Source of the DNA: Aspidiotus rigidus | Lineage: Eukaryota > Arthropoda > Insecta > Hemiptera > Diaspididae | Assembly (NCBI GenBank): GCA_035079385.1 | Contig: JAVHKY010000003.1 | Location: forward strand, 7,419,501-7,483,500 | Reading direction: 5' to 3' | Length of the DNA stretch: 64,000 bases | Shown here: in pieces, positions 9,050 through 22,800 of the stretch | Layout: each line of letters begins with the position of its first letter | How positions within the stretch are numbered: position 1 is the first letter of the stretch | Translations under genes and position numbers: made by a program | The notes under the pieces: model-generated | Seen by the model: only the letters and a program-made list of their open reading frames with translations | Told to the model about the DNA's origin: nothing | The model's database searches: none

Positions 9050-9185
9050 CTCTGCCATACGAAGTTAGATTGACGTATATGCAAATAATGAACACGATAA
9101 AAAGAGGCTATTTCAAGTTTACCCATAACCTCTTTTCCTTGTATTCATTATCTGCATATACGTCAATTCAACTTTGTACGGCAGA
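9050..9185. mobile_element. foldback / MITE-like inverted repeat upstream of STK36
   Basis: The arms at about 9052-9093 and 9141-9184 are imperfect inverted copies: ctgcca tacgaagttagatt gacgtatatgc on the left pairs with gcatatacgtcaattcaactttgtacggcag on the right. Pairing continues inward through aaaagaggctat / ataacctctttt, leaving a loop of about 12 nt. This is the shape of a small foldback transposon. It ends 200 bp before the STK36 start codon, so it may lie in the promoter or 5' UTR. No clear target duplication is visible. Confidence 0.65.
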
Positions 9186-9384
9186 CCTAGCCTAACTTTC
9201 CTCTTGACCCCAGCCGGTTTATGATAAAGACTGCCGTTCATGTAAATGCGATGTAAATTCATAACATAGTGATAACAAGTAATCATTCATTAACAGTATC
9301 TGAACTTATCTGAATTGAACAGTATCCAGCATGTCGAATTCTATATCTCAATTTTAAAATTTACTCCTTATTATCGCCTCTATC

Positions 9385-12344
9385 ATGGAACCTTTGTATG
9401 ATGTTTACGAACTTATTGGGGAAGGATCTTTTGGGAGAGTATTCCGTGCACGATGTAACCGTTCGAACGTCCAAGTTGCTTACAAAGTCATCTCAAAAGT
9501 ACGTCTTTCAGGTTTTCTTTTTGACCAGAATTCAGATTTTCTGTTTTGTATCATTACTCTAACAACGCATCTTTTACAGAATGGCCGATCCTTACCAGAA
9601 GTTCACGCTTTACGCAGAGAATGTGAAATACAAAAGAGTTTGTGGCATCCAAATATCATACGAATGTTGTATTCATTTGAAAATGACGAAGAAGTATTGC
9701 TCTCCGCTCTTTAATTGCAATTTTCAAATATTGAACCGCTCAGTATCAAAATTTTTCCTGATTTCTTAGCTAGTGGTAATCACTGAATTCGCCCAGAAAG
9801 ATCTGTGTCACATTCTCAGAGAGGAAGGAGCCTTTGGAGAAGATAAAGCCAGAAAAATTGTTCGTGATTTGGTCTCAGCGTTATATTACCTACATTCCTA
9901 CCGTATTCTTCACAGGTTTTTATAAATTCCATTTTAGATATTATTCTGTTTGCTCGATGATTTTTCGGAATATCCTCGTATATTTTTGAATTCGTAGAGA
10001 TTTGAAACCTCAAAATGTTCTTCTCGATTGTAACGGAAATGCCAAATTATGTGACTTCGGTTTTGCAAAAGTACTGTGTAAAGATAGTCAAATGCTGACG
10101 TCAATTAAAGGAACTCCTCTTTACATGGCTCCTGAGTTGATGCAAGAACATCCGTATGATCATAATGCAGACCTATGGTTAGGTTTCTCAATTTCTAAAT
10201 AAATGTAACTAATCTTAGATGTATTTTTAAGAGAAATTTATTGTGGTATTTCAGGTCTTTGGGTTGCATAACTTATGAAATGGTCACGGGACATCCTCCA
10301 TATACCACGTCTTCCATACTACAATTAATCAAGATGGTTAAAGTGCAACCTATCAAATGGCCTCAACATTTATCCGTTATCTGTTTATCGTTTTTAAAAG
10401 GCCTTCTCGATAAAAATCCAGCTTCTAGACTAACCTGGCCGTATTTATTATATCACCAGTTCATTGTTTCTCATACTTGGCCGAATCTACCAGTTTCAGT
10501 TGGTAAGTTGAATGGAAAACGATTTCAGCCCTGCAGAAATACTTTTTTCATTAATTTTGCTGCGCAGAAACTTTAGTTATTTATTGTACTATTAGATTCC
10601 CATGGTTGGCACACTCATTCAGCTCAACTACCGGTTTATTCTCAATCAAATCAATTTAAGTACGTATTTTTTCCTTAGACCATATAGTATGATAGACCGA
10701 GCTTTGGCCATTTAATTGTGTACAAATTGTTGACCTTTGACCATAATATAATGTATGGACTGAGCTAAGCGCCGCGTAACGCGGCACGACATCTCGTAGG
10801 TAAGACACTTTCGCTCATTTTATACACGTTAGCGCAGTCTATACATTATATAGTCAAAGTTGTTGACTAGAGAATGTGATAAGAAAGAAACATGATTTGG
10901 GGTAGAAAAGGCAATATGGTAGACTGCGGACCACGATGTGATGCTGCGCTTTCTATAATCTTCCTACTCCACAACATACCGCAACGCCTACTCGATCCGC
11001 CAATTTTTTTCGATTTTTCAAATTCTTTTTTGATTCTTTTCTTCAGCATTCCTGAGAATATGTCGAATGATCAAGCACTAGAGAATGATCGATATATACC
11101 ATCGCACATCATTGAGATAAAAGATCAACATGCACATGACCTGGATGACTGTCATACATCTACTTCATTGACTAACACTTCGAACTCTGCTCAGGATGCT
11201 TCTATTCAAGCTCAGAAAGAAGAATGGCTGGAATTCTTGAATAAAACTATATCCAGCTTGATACATGACGGGGATATTGAAGAAGTGGTCGAAAAACATT
11301 CATTAAAGTTGATAATGAATACTTTCAATACATATAATTCGTGTCCTAGGATAGTGACGAAAGTGGCTAGACTTCTTTCGCTTCCATTCGTCGTTGAATC
11401 AGTGTCTGATATTCAGTCATCGCAAATTAAAAAAGTAAGTTAATAGAATAAGAATTGACCTAATTGAAATTGATATGAACTAAAATTAGCTCCAATTCTC
11501 TTATTACAGACATACGCTTCTTGCAACATCATGCGCGACTTATTATTTGTTCTTAAAAATTTAATACTGACCCGGGAAAAAAGACGACTTAGCGATGATC
11601 AAGAAGTAGCTTTGCAACAAATTTTCTCATTGATCTGCAATTTAGTTTTTACCGATGGAGTTATGCTTGAACAGTTTTTTAAAGTTTACGTCTCCTTGAA
11701 GTTGTTTCAAAAAACAAAAACGTTTCTCTCGATTCGCTCAAAAAATGATTCGCTTTCAGTCGTCAAATATCTGATATCCATATTTACCAGGATGTATATA
11801 TTCGTGCCGCAAAGTCGTCCTTTCGTTTTCAAAACATTTGAAGATTGTACTGCAGGTATAATTTTGTTTTTTAGGTATAGTATTATTGATGATGGATATG
11901 TTTTATTGGTTTTTTGTATTTTTTCATCTAGAGTTTCACTCTTTATTGCGCAAAACTGATGATATGAAAGTGCCCTTACTGTTATGCACATTTATTGCCA
12001 TTTTGGGTTGTACGCAACCAAACTTTCCGAGGGTAACCCCCGATGTTGACTCTCTGATGGAAGATTTGAGTAAATTGAGCTTCAACTCGAACACGTCATC
12101 TACAAAACAAGTATGTTTTGTTACAAAGGTTGGCAATAAAATTATCTACTCAACTCTGTCTCATACAAACGATTCCTTCATTTCAGATAATCAATGGTAC
12201 GCTAGAAATCTTGAAAATTCGGAGTCAAACAAAATAGCTAAGGAAACTGGAATCTGTTTTACGAAAAACAATTTTCGAACTGGCCGTGATATTATTGATA
12301 TTCTATCTCTTCCAGAGGATGTTGCACGTAAACGAAGTTTCTGA
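9385..12344 (+). CDS. STK36: serine/threonine-protein kinase fused / STK36
   Basis: Nine exons by splice signals and frame: 9385-9498, 9580-9693, 9770-9915, 9998-10177, 10255-10502, 10596-10659, 11047-11434, 11510-11855 and 11932-12344, giving 670 aa. The kinase domain is complete: GEGSFGRV glycine loop, VAYKVISK lysine, HRDLKPQN catalytic loop, DFGFAK and GTPLYMAPE activation segment. The N-terminus [17 protein letters not shown] is typical of fused. In flies fused acts with Cos2 and Su(fu) in Hedgehog signalling; in vertebrates STK36 works in motile cilia. The C-terminal 340 residues are weakly conserved, as usual, and the protein is shorter than Drosophila fused. A possible 78-nt in-frame intron near 12111 is open and keeps frame only if retained. 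Part of the gene is duplicated upstream at 7806-8285. Confidence 0.9.
10729..10866. mobile_element. imperfect inverted repeat in STK36 intron 6 (MITE-like)
   Basis: The left arm (10729-10772, with ctttgac, ataatgtat, gactgagctaa) and right arm (10828-10866, with ttagcgcagtc, atacattatatagtcaaag) are inverted copies with several mismatches. The middle contains a small GC-rich palindrome, gccgcgtaacgcggc. A further diverged copy of the left arm appears to precede it near 10680-10710. It resembles a short non-autonomous DNA transposon. Confidence 0.5.
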
Positions 12345-12920
12345 ATTTGGAAGAGAAATTATACTTCTTTGACGATTTCTAATAAATAAGTATTGAAATT
12401 CGAATAGTGAACGTCTCAATCTTTCCGTTCTCCTTCGCGAAAAAGTAAAAATGTAGAGAATAATTTATAACTATAAATCCAACTAGACTCGTCCTCCCCC
12501 TGGGGTACTAAAAAAGTGTCCAGTTCATATGCCCGAAAAAGGAGAAGAGTCCATTGAACAAAGCTAAACGAACTCATATACTGGGGAATTTATTTTTTAC
12601 AACGCGATTTGATATGTCGGTACTTTTTCGTTCTTGTTACGTATATTACCCTCATTTTGTTTTTTCTCAATTGAAAAAGTTTTTGTGAGAGTTCAATTTG
12701 ATAATTTCATTTTCTTTTTTGTGCGAATAACTTTTTGTCTAGTTCTGGTAGTATCCAAATTGTAACTTTAAAAAAAATATGTACCATAATTATTTTTATC
12801 AAACGTATTTTATATCATTTAACAAAAAGTGTTTTTCTTATATCACAAAACATCATTTATTTAAAAATTTGTACAAAATAGGAAAATATGAGAATCCTAA
12901 TTGAAGAACTATTATGCAGT
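12345..12920. other. convergent 3' intergenic region, STK36 / CSN5
   Basis: The two genes meet tail to tail here. An aataaa-like signal for STK36 lies shortly after its stop (tctaataaataag near 12379). No other gene is visible. Confidence 0.5.
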
Positions 12921-14168
<1,248 letters not shown>

Positions 14169-14457
14169 GACGAATTCCGTTATATTACAATCTCTTCGCG
14201 CAGCACAATTAATTAATATATTAGAAGAAAAATAAGCTCGTCAGTCTTTATTCACGTGAAATATGCTGCACTGCCTTTTTCAAGATGTTTCAATTCGGTG
14301 TTTTGATAAGCACAGAGAAAGTTTGCCGCACGGCCCGCAGAAAAAGAAGACCACGGTGGGTCGGTGGGAGGACCTACAATGGCACGTGTTCAGCGTTCAC
14401 GATCCAAATTAAGAGTCACAATCACGAGATCACGATTCACGACCCACCCTATACGAC

Positions 14458-14681
14458 TAGGGTACTATAGAGGGGGGTATGGCAATACGCCATTTTAGCA
14501 GCAAAAAGAAGTGTTCGACGTACGAATGCGTGTCGCAAAGCATCGCGAGAAAACGAACGTGACCGATGTTGCCCGGCCCTGCCGAATATTCCGCGACACT
14601 GCGCGAACGCGTTCGTGCTTGAGAGCCTTCTTTTTGCTGCTAAAATGGCGTATTGCCATACCCCCCCTCTATAGTACCCTA
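14458..14681. mobile_element. 224-bp hAT-like MITE with long terminal inverted repeats
   Basis: The ends TAGGGTACTATAGAGG and CCTCTATAGTACCCTA are inverted copies. The match extends to about 54 bp (down to ttttagcagcaaaaagaag), with a single difference: six G on the left against seven C on the right. The element is flanked by atacgac on both sides (14451-14457 and 14682-14688), a 7-bp direct repeat that can be read as 8 bp (atacgact) if one terminal base is shared. An 8-bp target duplication and a YAGGG-type end are usual for hAT elements. The interior has no coding capacity. It sits in the divergent CSN5/SDHD region. Confidence 0.85.
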
Positions 14682-15108
14682 ATACGACTTTCGAGCGCTA
14701 GTGTGACGCTTCCGTCAAAGTCTGAAAGTCAGTGATGTCGATCGTCTCCTAGTGGTTCCTTATCTTTTCACATGTCCGTTGTGGGATGCAGTGAGGGACG
14801 AGATAACTTGAACGAGGATGAGGAAGTAATGAATGAATTACTCCAAAGCTTACTCGCATAATTTACTCGAAGTCCAAGCCGCCTGAAGCACCCCTCAGCA
14901 GGTAACCTAAATCTGAAACGTAAGGGAGGGGCATACGGATTGTCTACAAAGTTTACAACCTTCTTATCAAAGGTTGATAGCTAAAACTTGCGATCACCCA
15001 CCGTTGAAGTCTTGAAGAGAAGTGTTGAGCAACAATTTGTAACTTGATCTTGTGGATCTCAAATTTGAATCTTTCTCCGGAATTTCAGTCCTTAAATTTG
15101 AAAGTAAT
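14682..15108. promoter_or_regulatory. likely SDHD promoter and 5' leader
   Basis: This is the gap between the MITE and the SDHD start codon. It has no long ORF and no clear TATA box. The position implies promoter and 5' UTR function for SDHD, perhaps with an upstream non-coding exon. Confidence 0.35.
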
Positions 15109-15938
15109 ATGAATTTCATTTCCCTGTTTCAACCTCGACCGCTCTTGAGTAGTGAGTATTCAACTTAGTGATTAAAAACCGTACGAACTGCTTCGAACAT
15201 AAATTTCCTGTGACTGATTTTAGATTTGCTGTCGAAAAAATTCATTCATGGAAGATCTTCGCAAGTAGCATTTCTCAGTCGTACTTGGACAGTCAAGCCT
15301 AACTTATTAGGCTCTGGTCAAACGATGAAGGTACGATTTTATTGACTTATGTCCAAGAAGATACGAACTCAACTCGACCATCTGATTTTTTCGAATTTGT
15401 TGAAATTACTGTTGCAGAATCATTTCATGACCAAACATTCTGCTAGTAATTGGGCAGAGAAAGCTTTGGCACAGCAATCGCACGACCACAGTAGTATGTG
15501 GTTGCTAGAACGAGTAAGCTCTATCGGTTCTATCACCTCATTCGTAGCCATGTATCTTTATCCTTGCGAAAACGCTGATTTATTCTTCTCTCTCATGGTG
15601 TCAATTCACGTCCATCTGTAAGTGACCATTCGATTGTCTCAAAAATCGAACGAATTTAGGTTTCCAGACGAATCATTAATTCTTTCTTCAATTTCAGAGG
15701 TATTGACGCAATAATGATCGATTACTTACGGCCGGCAGTGGTGGGGAACTTCATTCCCAAATTGATTCCTGTATTGAGTGTTTTACTTTCAGCTAGTATG
15801 ATATATTTATTGGCGTGGGTAGCTATTTATGGTAACGGTATTGCTGGAAGTTTACAACAATTATGGTACTTGAATCCTTCGATAGAACCATATGATGAGG
15901 AAGATAGTAAACTTCTTAAAAAAGTAGTCAAATCGTAA
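15109..15938 (+). CDS. SDHD: succinate dehydrogenase cytochrome b small subunit, mitochondrial (SDHD)
   Basis: Four exons: 15109-15151, 15224-15330, 15418-15617 and 15698-15938, giving 196 aa. This is the small membrane anchor of complex II, which binds haem b and ubiquinone in the inner mitochondrial membrane. The N-terminal 60 residues are rich in Ser, Arg and Lys and lack acidic residues, as in a transit peptide. The signature region HDHSSMWLLERVSSIGS precedes the first membrane segment. HVHLGIDAIMIDYLRP supplies the His haem ligand and the Asp-x3-Asp-Tyr quinone-site residues, and a third hydrophobic helix follows (IPVLSVLLSASMIYLLAWVA). The start ATG gives a 14-codon first exon and the phases join cleanly. 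Confidence 0.92.
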
Positions 15939-16377
15939 CGACCTTTGCTAATAATTCTTTTTTGAGATGATGGGTTTGTGTATCCTACATAGTTTTTGAT
16001 AAAATAATTTGTCGCTCGTTTTCCCTTCTATTGTCGATTAAATTAACCTTAAATTGTTAACATCTGGTATCGTCGTTGTTTCAGTATGAACTGATAGAAG
16101 AAAAGAAAACAATAATCATTTTCAACCGTTACAATTTATTGTTAAAAGAAGTCTTTCTAAAATAAATATTACGCATTTTGCATTTTGCGCGATTGTTTCG
16201 TGTAAGAACTTGTGCTCGAAGCTCAAAATAATATCCGCTGTAAATATTTTTCGTTTGAACGTAAATAGTTGGTACCCAACAATCGATTTATTCTATTCTA
16301 TTGACCATTTACGCTAGGTGTACAACATCATTAAAGAACACTGATCATTACTAAGCCTGTCTCAAGATTTATTCAAG
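15939..16377. other. convergent 3' region, SDHD / Ly6 gene
   Basis: This 440-bp stretch holds the 3' untranslated parts of the two tail-to-tail genes, with several aataaa-type signals (for example taaaataaatatt near 16160). Nothing else is seen. Confidence 0.5.
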
Positions 16378-17925
16378 TCAAACAATTCCAGGAACGTTAT
16401 AACTGATGAAAAGCAGCGCCCACAGGATAGGATTCATTTTTTTCATCTCACTATTGTTGCAACCGTCTGCATTGTTGCAACTTTGGAGACATCCTCGAAC
16501 GTATCTGAACGAAACAAAGGGGAAAAAATGTCAAGCTTGAAATTACTATCACTATATATTATCAATGACACAAGTTACCTATCATTGTAATAAAATCCTC
16601 CGCAATGAGACATTCGAACAATTTCTGTGTCGGTCGTTAATGTACCACTGTCTAGGGCACAACCCCGAATAGTTATCTGTGTTCCGTTCTCCACTATGAA
16701 TTAGAAATCGACGGTGTTATCTAAGCTATCGATTATTGCCTTAGATTATATTTTATAATTTATTCCTCTTTACCACACATCTACATTATTTGATGAAAAT
16801 ACTCTTTAATCGAGTAATAATTGGGACAGTTTTTCAATTAAATGAGGTGATTTTTGAGTAGATTTCAATGCTAGTGCTTTTTTTCTCCTTCCGCGAGGAA
16901 CCCGCTATTAGTTGTGTTGGGTTAACATCCGAAGAAAACTTCCGCATCAGGATTCTCTAAGGGAGGGACTTGAGAATATTGGTTTGCATTGGCACGTCAC
17001 CAGGAGAATTAAATAAGATGCTATTTTTTTTTTTTTAACGACAATTATAAATTATCTTTCGCTATTTACCAAACGTTTTGAAAAATAACGAATTATAAGT
17101 ACCGTATTTTCCTGTAAGTTTGATGCACGCTGTGGCGGGAAAAAGTCCATTACGTCCTTTTCGACCACCCATACACGGTGACTCTAATATACCAGTCGTA
17201 TAATTGGTGTGGAAAGGGTCATTGCATGCGCGATTATCCCAATTCAAGGAAATACATTTGTAACAGTCTATTCCATGACCTAGAAAATAAATATTACACG
17301 ATCAAAGTAGGTGCTCAATAAAAATATGACTAGAATTCTAAAATTTTGGACAGGTTGGACAGAGAGGAGAAACTCACCTCAATAAACTCGACTCATTCCA
17401 AAGTTTCTTAATTGTTACTAACGCATGAAAATTTTATGTCTTTAGTTGAGCGAAGAAAATAATAACAAAAAGGGATTTAATTAGAAAAAAAAAAACAGGA
17501 TGAAATAAAAACTTGTTATAGATTTCTTACTTTTTGGCATTTTTAATCAAGAGCCAGCAAAATTGAGTTCTATTTATACACATTCTGAGGATAAAATGCA
17601 TGACATCATTTCAAAAATAAATTTTGATTCTAAACATCCATCTTATGAGATGTCAACTTCGACAGGACGATTTCGTTGTAATAGTCAACGAAATTAATTT
17701 TGTGGTGCAGCAAACAGATTTTTTACAATTTTGTACGTTCATGTATACGAAATGTAAGAATGAGCTAGAGCGAGTTATTTGCTCCTATTTTTCGATCTAT
17801 ATAAGTATCCGACTAAAATGAAATTAATTATTGAAGAGCAATTGATACTCACACGATGGGCATATCCATAAGATGGCTGCAAATAGCGCATAAAATATGC
17901 CTCTACCTCGTATTATTCTCATCAT
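16378..17925 (-). CDS. UPAR/Ly6-domain GPI-anchored protein
   Basis: Four exons: 17925-17853, 17279-17103, 16693-16579 and 16504-16378, giving 163 aa. A signal peptide (MMRIIRGRGIFYALFAAILW) leads into a single three-finger Ly6 domain: HGIDCYKC, the ESPCMGGRKG loop, ATACIKLTGK, RGCALDSGTL, MSHCGGFYYNDR, then GCLQSC and the closing DGCNNSE. A C-terminal hydrophobic tail (NPILWALLFISYNVPGIV) is the usual GPI-attachment signal. Insect members such as quiver/sleepless and boudin act at the cell surface in ion-channel regulation or septate junctions. The orthologue cannot be chosen from the sequence alone. The start is the first of two adjacent ATGs; an ATG 4 bp upstream is out of frame and short. 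Confidence 0.85.
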
Positions 17926-19887
17926 CCATTGAACTGAAAAATAAAAAAATAGGCACACGAATGAGATGATGAATTGAGATACTTTCGCATTCATTCATCT
18001 TCAACATCTTGTACGGTAACGACTAACACAATTGAATTGGCTCACCGGTTTATAACTTGACAACATATTTAGGAAATTTAATTGCAAACACAAGCAGATT
18101 AAAAGTTTAAGTTCGTGTCTGCGACTCGAAAGTTTCTATTTACGACAAGTTCAGTTTACGAAACCATGGTTACTACAGCTTAAATTATTGAATGTAATGT
18201 ACGTGTCTACATATAAGTACACTGTATACGTGACAGCGCGAAATAAAAATTTATTTTATATTATACATGTATATATCACAGGCCACATTAAATGCAACAG
18301 CGTTGTACAGGGTGTTCGCACGTAAAGATAGCACGAAAAAAGCTTGGCATTATATAAGCATCTAGAATCTTGAGGGGAAAAAAATCATGAAAAGAATATT
18401 TACCGTAAGTTTTATAAAGAGAGCTTTTTATGTAAACTACTGTTCATTATTGTTCTTTGAAAAAGCTATAAATAATGAATATCATCCTGCAAGCGACGCC
18501 ATTAGAATTTTTAATCACTTTCTATATTATTAAAAAAAAAAAAAAGAAAATTGGTCTTAGAGTATAAAAGAATAATAATTTGTTGTTATAAACGTATAAA
18601 CTCGAGATAGAAATAAAATGCTATCGCAAACCAAGAAAATTAAATGCGCCTCATTTATCTAATTTGACTAGGAAACTTCAATACCCAGTTTTAGAAGTTC
18701 TCAATGTCCTCATTTCTTCCATAAGTTTAAGTTTCAGAATGTATTTCCCGACGAATTTTTGAGTACCTAAAATTCAACGCAATGAGGGTGGAAAGATTCC
18801 GGTTCCAGCAAAAGGATTCGAACCATAGGTAGATCAATCAATGTCGTGTGTCATCTTTGTTAATTGAGGATGGTATCGCCGTTTCCCCTATCATCGATTG
18901 ACCAACTTATTTGTTGAATAATGAAAGTTAAATTATTGATATTTTCTTGAAACATACATTTTGAGCGGGTCAATTCTTTCTGAGGCGAGAACGCCCTCAT
19001 GATAATTAGAGAAAGAGATAAATTGAGGAAATATTCTTGAAGTCAGTGATGCAGCGATGAAAAATTACAACTCTAACATTCTACTGAAGTTCGTTCAACA
19101 GAAAGTAAACTAAGAGAATTGAATTTTCAGAGAACAATTTTTATTCATGTTTCGTATATTTATAAAAATTACACACAAAATATAAGTATAAAATTATGAT
19201 TCTTATAGCGCAATACAATCATGATGATCATTATTGACGTGAAAAACGATAAACTATTGGTAACCTTTTTAAGAACCAGTGTTCTCTCATAAAACAGACG
19301 TGAATAAATCATCATACAGTTGAAAGCAGAATTGTGAAGAGCGCTGTACACTAAATGCGAGGATATGGCTTCCGTAATTGCGAATTCAAAATTTGTCACT
19401 GTTTCTACTCATCATACTATAAGAACTTCAAAAACACGATATTTATGGGTTTATAATTTTTAATCTGAACACAACGATTTCATAATGTTGATTATGATTC
19501 AAAAGAAAAGTATGACGTTAGAAGGGCGTATTTAAATTGGGAGGGGAGGCGAGAAGCGTACCACGTTTTGGTGACGTTGATGGAAATTGTACAACAATAA
19601 AATCAGACAGCCTTTCTTGCTCTCGCATGGGACATTTCTCCTCAGTTTTCTTGGTTTCCGTTCCCATCTCCTCTGTCATCGGTCGGTGCCTGACGTCACC
19701 CTCAAACTCACAAAGTAAAGTTATTTGCAAAATATATTGCGCTCAAACGCAACTCTCACGTAGTATTTTCCTACTAGATGCTCTGTGAAATTCTTTTCAA
19801 TTTTCTTTTCGTCTCCGGGTCGATGAGGAAGATACAAGAAAAAAAAGAGATAAAAGATAAAAATAGAAAAATACAGATAAGGGACCT
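17926..19887. other. 2-kb intergenic region, no gene supported
   Basis: The Ly6 gene promoter must lie at its left edge and the SCYL1 3' UTR at its right. The ORFs present (for example 19169-19399 and the overlapping pair near 19520-19790) show no codon pattern or domain. I see simple A-tracts near 18530 but no transposon ends. Confidence 0.5.
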
Positions 19888-22800
19888 TCACAACTTTTTC
19901 GCTCCTAGTTTCGATAAACCTACAGTACGTTTATTAGACCGCCTCGATTCCATTTCTCTCTGTCTCGCTGCTTTCTTCTCTTCTTTCTCGGATTTAGTTT
20001 CCACTTGTTTGTCATTAATACAGGAGTCCTCATCAATGATAGTGTTCCAATCTGAGCGATCCCAACCTGTCGAAACTGCGCTCTTTGCCGAATCCTTGAA
20101 ACAAAAATTCTATTTTTAAAAAATAAGAAGTCAAAAGATTAGAAAAAATAAATACTCGAATTGAAAATGTTGTACCTACCTTCTTTTCTACAGGGATATC
20201 ATCCATTGAGCTCCAATCTTCATCATCCCAACCATCAGTAGTTTTGGTCTCAGTATTTTCGTTTTCGTTTTGAGCAGTTGTTAGATGGTTGTCTAGTTTG
20301 TCATCGGTCTGAAATATAATACAAACTTGAAGGAGGACTACTCTCATATTTTCACAAAATAAATCGATATACTCGTGCGAACCTGAATATCTCCACGAAT
20401 GTCCCAGTGACTGTTTTCCCAATTTTCCTCGTAATCGGATACGGAATCTAGCGCTTTATCTTCTTGTTCGAAAGAAGCCAATGACGTTACCTCGCTCGCT
20501 GTAGTGTTCGTTGAAATACTACTACTAGAAAGCGGGAGAGGTTGTTCTAAAATTGAAAAAGTGTGAGATAGACATTAATGTAGTTGAATTCTTATTGAAA
20601 AGGATTGGAAGTTATGATAGTTTATAGCATCTGAAGAATACAAAATTTTGAAAAACAGAGCACAGCTCATTCCTTTTTTTTAATCGAGCGAGCTTTATCC
20701 TCTGTTTTTTTAATTTCGATACAACAAAAAACTACAAGAAAAGTTACTGGAGAAAGATCAAATAGCAACCAGTACAGATCACCCACGTATTCTAGGCTAT
20801 TCTCCTTACCTAACGAGCACGGTTTTTGGATACTTTTACCAATTCGTGGAGTGGATGGTTTTGTGGTATCTGATTGGCTTCTGTAGAATTTCGCGGTAAC
20901 CGCTGTTACTGCCCAGCCAGCCCATGTAGCCGCTGCGTTAGACAAGCTTGGAGTTGATGCATGGACGTCAGCCTCTGCACAATTAATACACTCAATTATA
21001 CGATAAGAATTTTGAAATATATTTCTCCAATACAAGCATCATAGTTCATACCCATAGATTCCCTGAGAGTAGGATCCTCCGATAATTTTTCCAATTTTCC
21101 TAAAAATCCTTTGATAGTTCTGAATACATGATCTCTCACTAATTTATCAGGATCAACGGTTAGTTGACAAAGGGCGGGCAGTATACGCGACGCTACTTCA
21201 GACATTAGAAAATATTGCTGGGTTGCGGCTAACGCGAGGATACCTATCAATAAATCATTCATTCCATTTATGATGTCTTTCGAAACACGGGAAAAATGTT
21301 TCAAGAGAAAATTAATTACCCGCTGTTCTCGCTGGAGGAAACGGATCTCTCATCGCTCTAATAAATGCCGATATAAGAACTTTTTGACGAATTTGAGGAT
21401 GCAAATGTTGTGCGATCTTTCCTAAACATACTGTAGTATTTGTACGAATACCACCCTGGTAAAAAAAATTATGTAATGAAAACAATGAAGTCTTTTAAAG
21501 TATAGAAAATTGAAAAGAAAATAAGAGGTACTTGTTCATCTTTAGATTGTAGACGGGCAAAATGTCGCAATATTTCTACGTTTAAGTTATTGTAATTCAA
21601 CTTCGGCGACAAATGAATAATTGACTGAAAAAATTATAATCTTATTACAAAATTTATTCCGTCGTTGTTCTAAACAATAAACCAAGTTCTGGCTCACCTT
21701 TATAGTTTGTTCTCGTATCATAGGATTTGTATCTAAAAATCCGTTAGCGATTTGAGGAAATATTTGGTCATTGATAGTAGACTGTGGCAAGTGACCTAAA
21801 AGAATGGATAATCTTTATTACGTCAATCATTCTTCAAGGTATTTTCATTTGCGCAAGAATAGTCACAAACCTATATAATGTTCAATTTGTTGCAATAATT
21901 TGCTTCGAGTTGCTCTGTCGTTACAATTGAAAAGCTTTACGACACAGGGCACGATTTTTGTTTGATACTCACTGTCGTCTAATAGGTTTCCCAACTGAAA
22001 CAGCGAAAAAAATTCATGTTTCCCTTTTCTCACGATTCGTCGAAGTGCAAATACAATGAGGAGAAATTCTAAAATTCTAGTATTACATTCGGATTGCATT
22101 GAAAATGAATACTAACTTTTAATAAAGGAGTCAAAACCGCTGCACCCGCTTCACCGTATTCGTAAGCATTGATTAGATGCGGTAAAATCTTATTCTTGCA
22201 AATATTATTTGGAAAGTGTTCCAAAAATGTCGATAATGAACTGAAAAATTTGTTTTTCTCGCTTTTGTCTTTGATTTGAATTTCTTCGAGAAAAAGCAAA
22301 GTATCCACGAGATCATTTTTGAAGAAACCATCATTTTTGCGACAACGTGTAATAACATCCGCTGGATTCGGTCTCGAACTGGGACTAGAAGTGATCAGTT
22401 CACTGTATACACTGACTATCGATTTAGGAATCTGAAAAATAACCGTTCATTTAGTTTTCCGAACTGTTTCTAGCCTTATCTTTTGCCATGAGATTGTTTT
22501 CTTACTTTTTGTGTATTCCTTAATGCAGATTGCTGTTGTAATGAGCCATTGTAAACTTCCCACAGTAGGCATCCTAATCCCCACATGTCAGTTGAACTAG
22601 AAATGGTACATTTGAGAGAAAATTGGAAAATTACCGCTATACATTTCCTGAATGGAAGAGAGGAAAGGAAACGAACCATTTTGTGATATGTCGTTGTTTA
22701 GAGGGGTCAGCTTTCTCTGGAGGGCTATATCTCTCGAGAACAGGTAAAACTTTAATTGGTACACCGTCTCCTTCACTAAGACCATTCATATGCTCGACAC

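Noticed and set aside
19518..19788. Overlapping ORFs on both strands near 19.5-19.8 kb
   Set aside because: No domain, no splice context and mirrored open frames from the same sequence; probably chance in SCYL1 3' flank.
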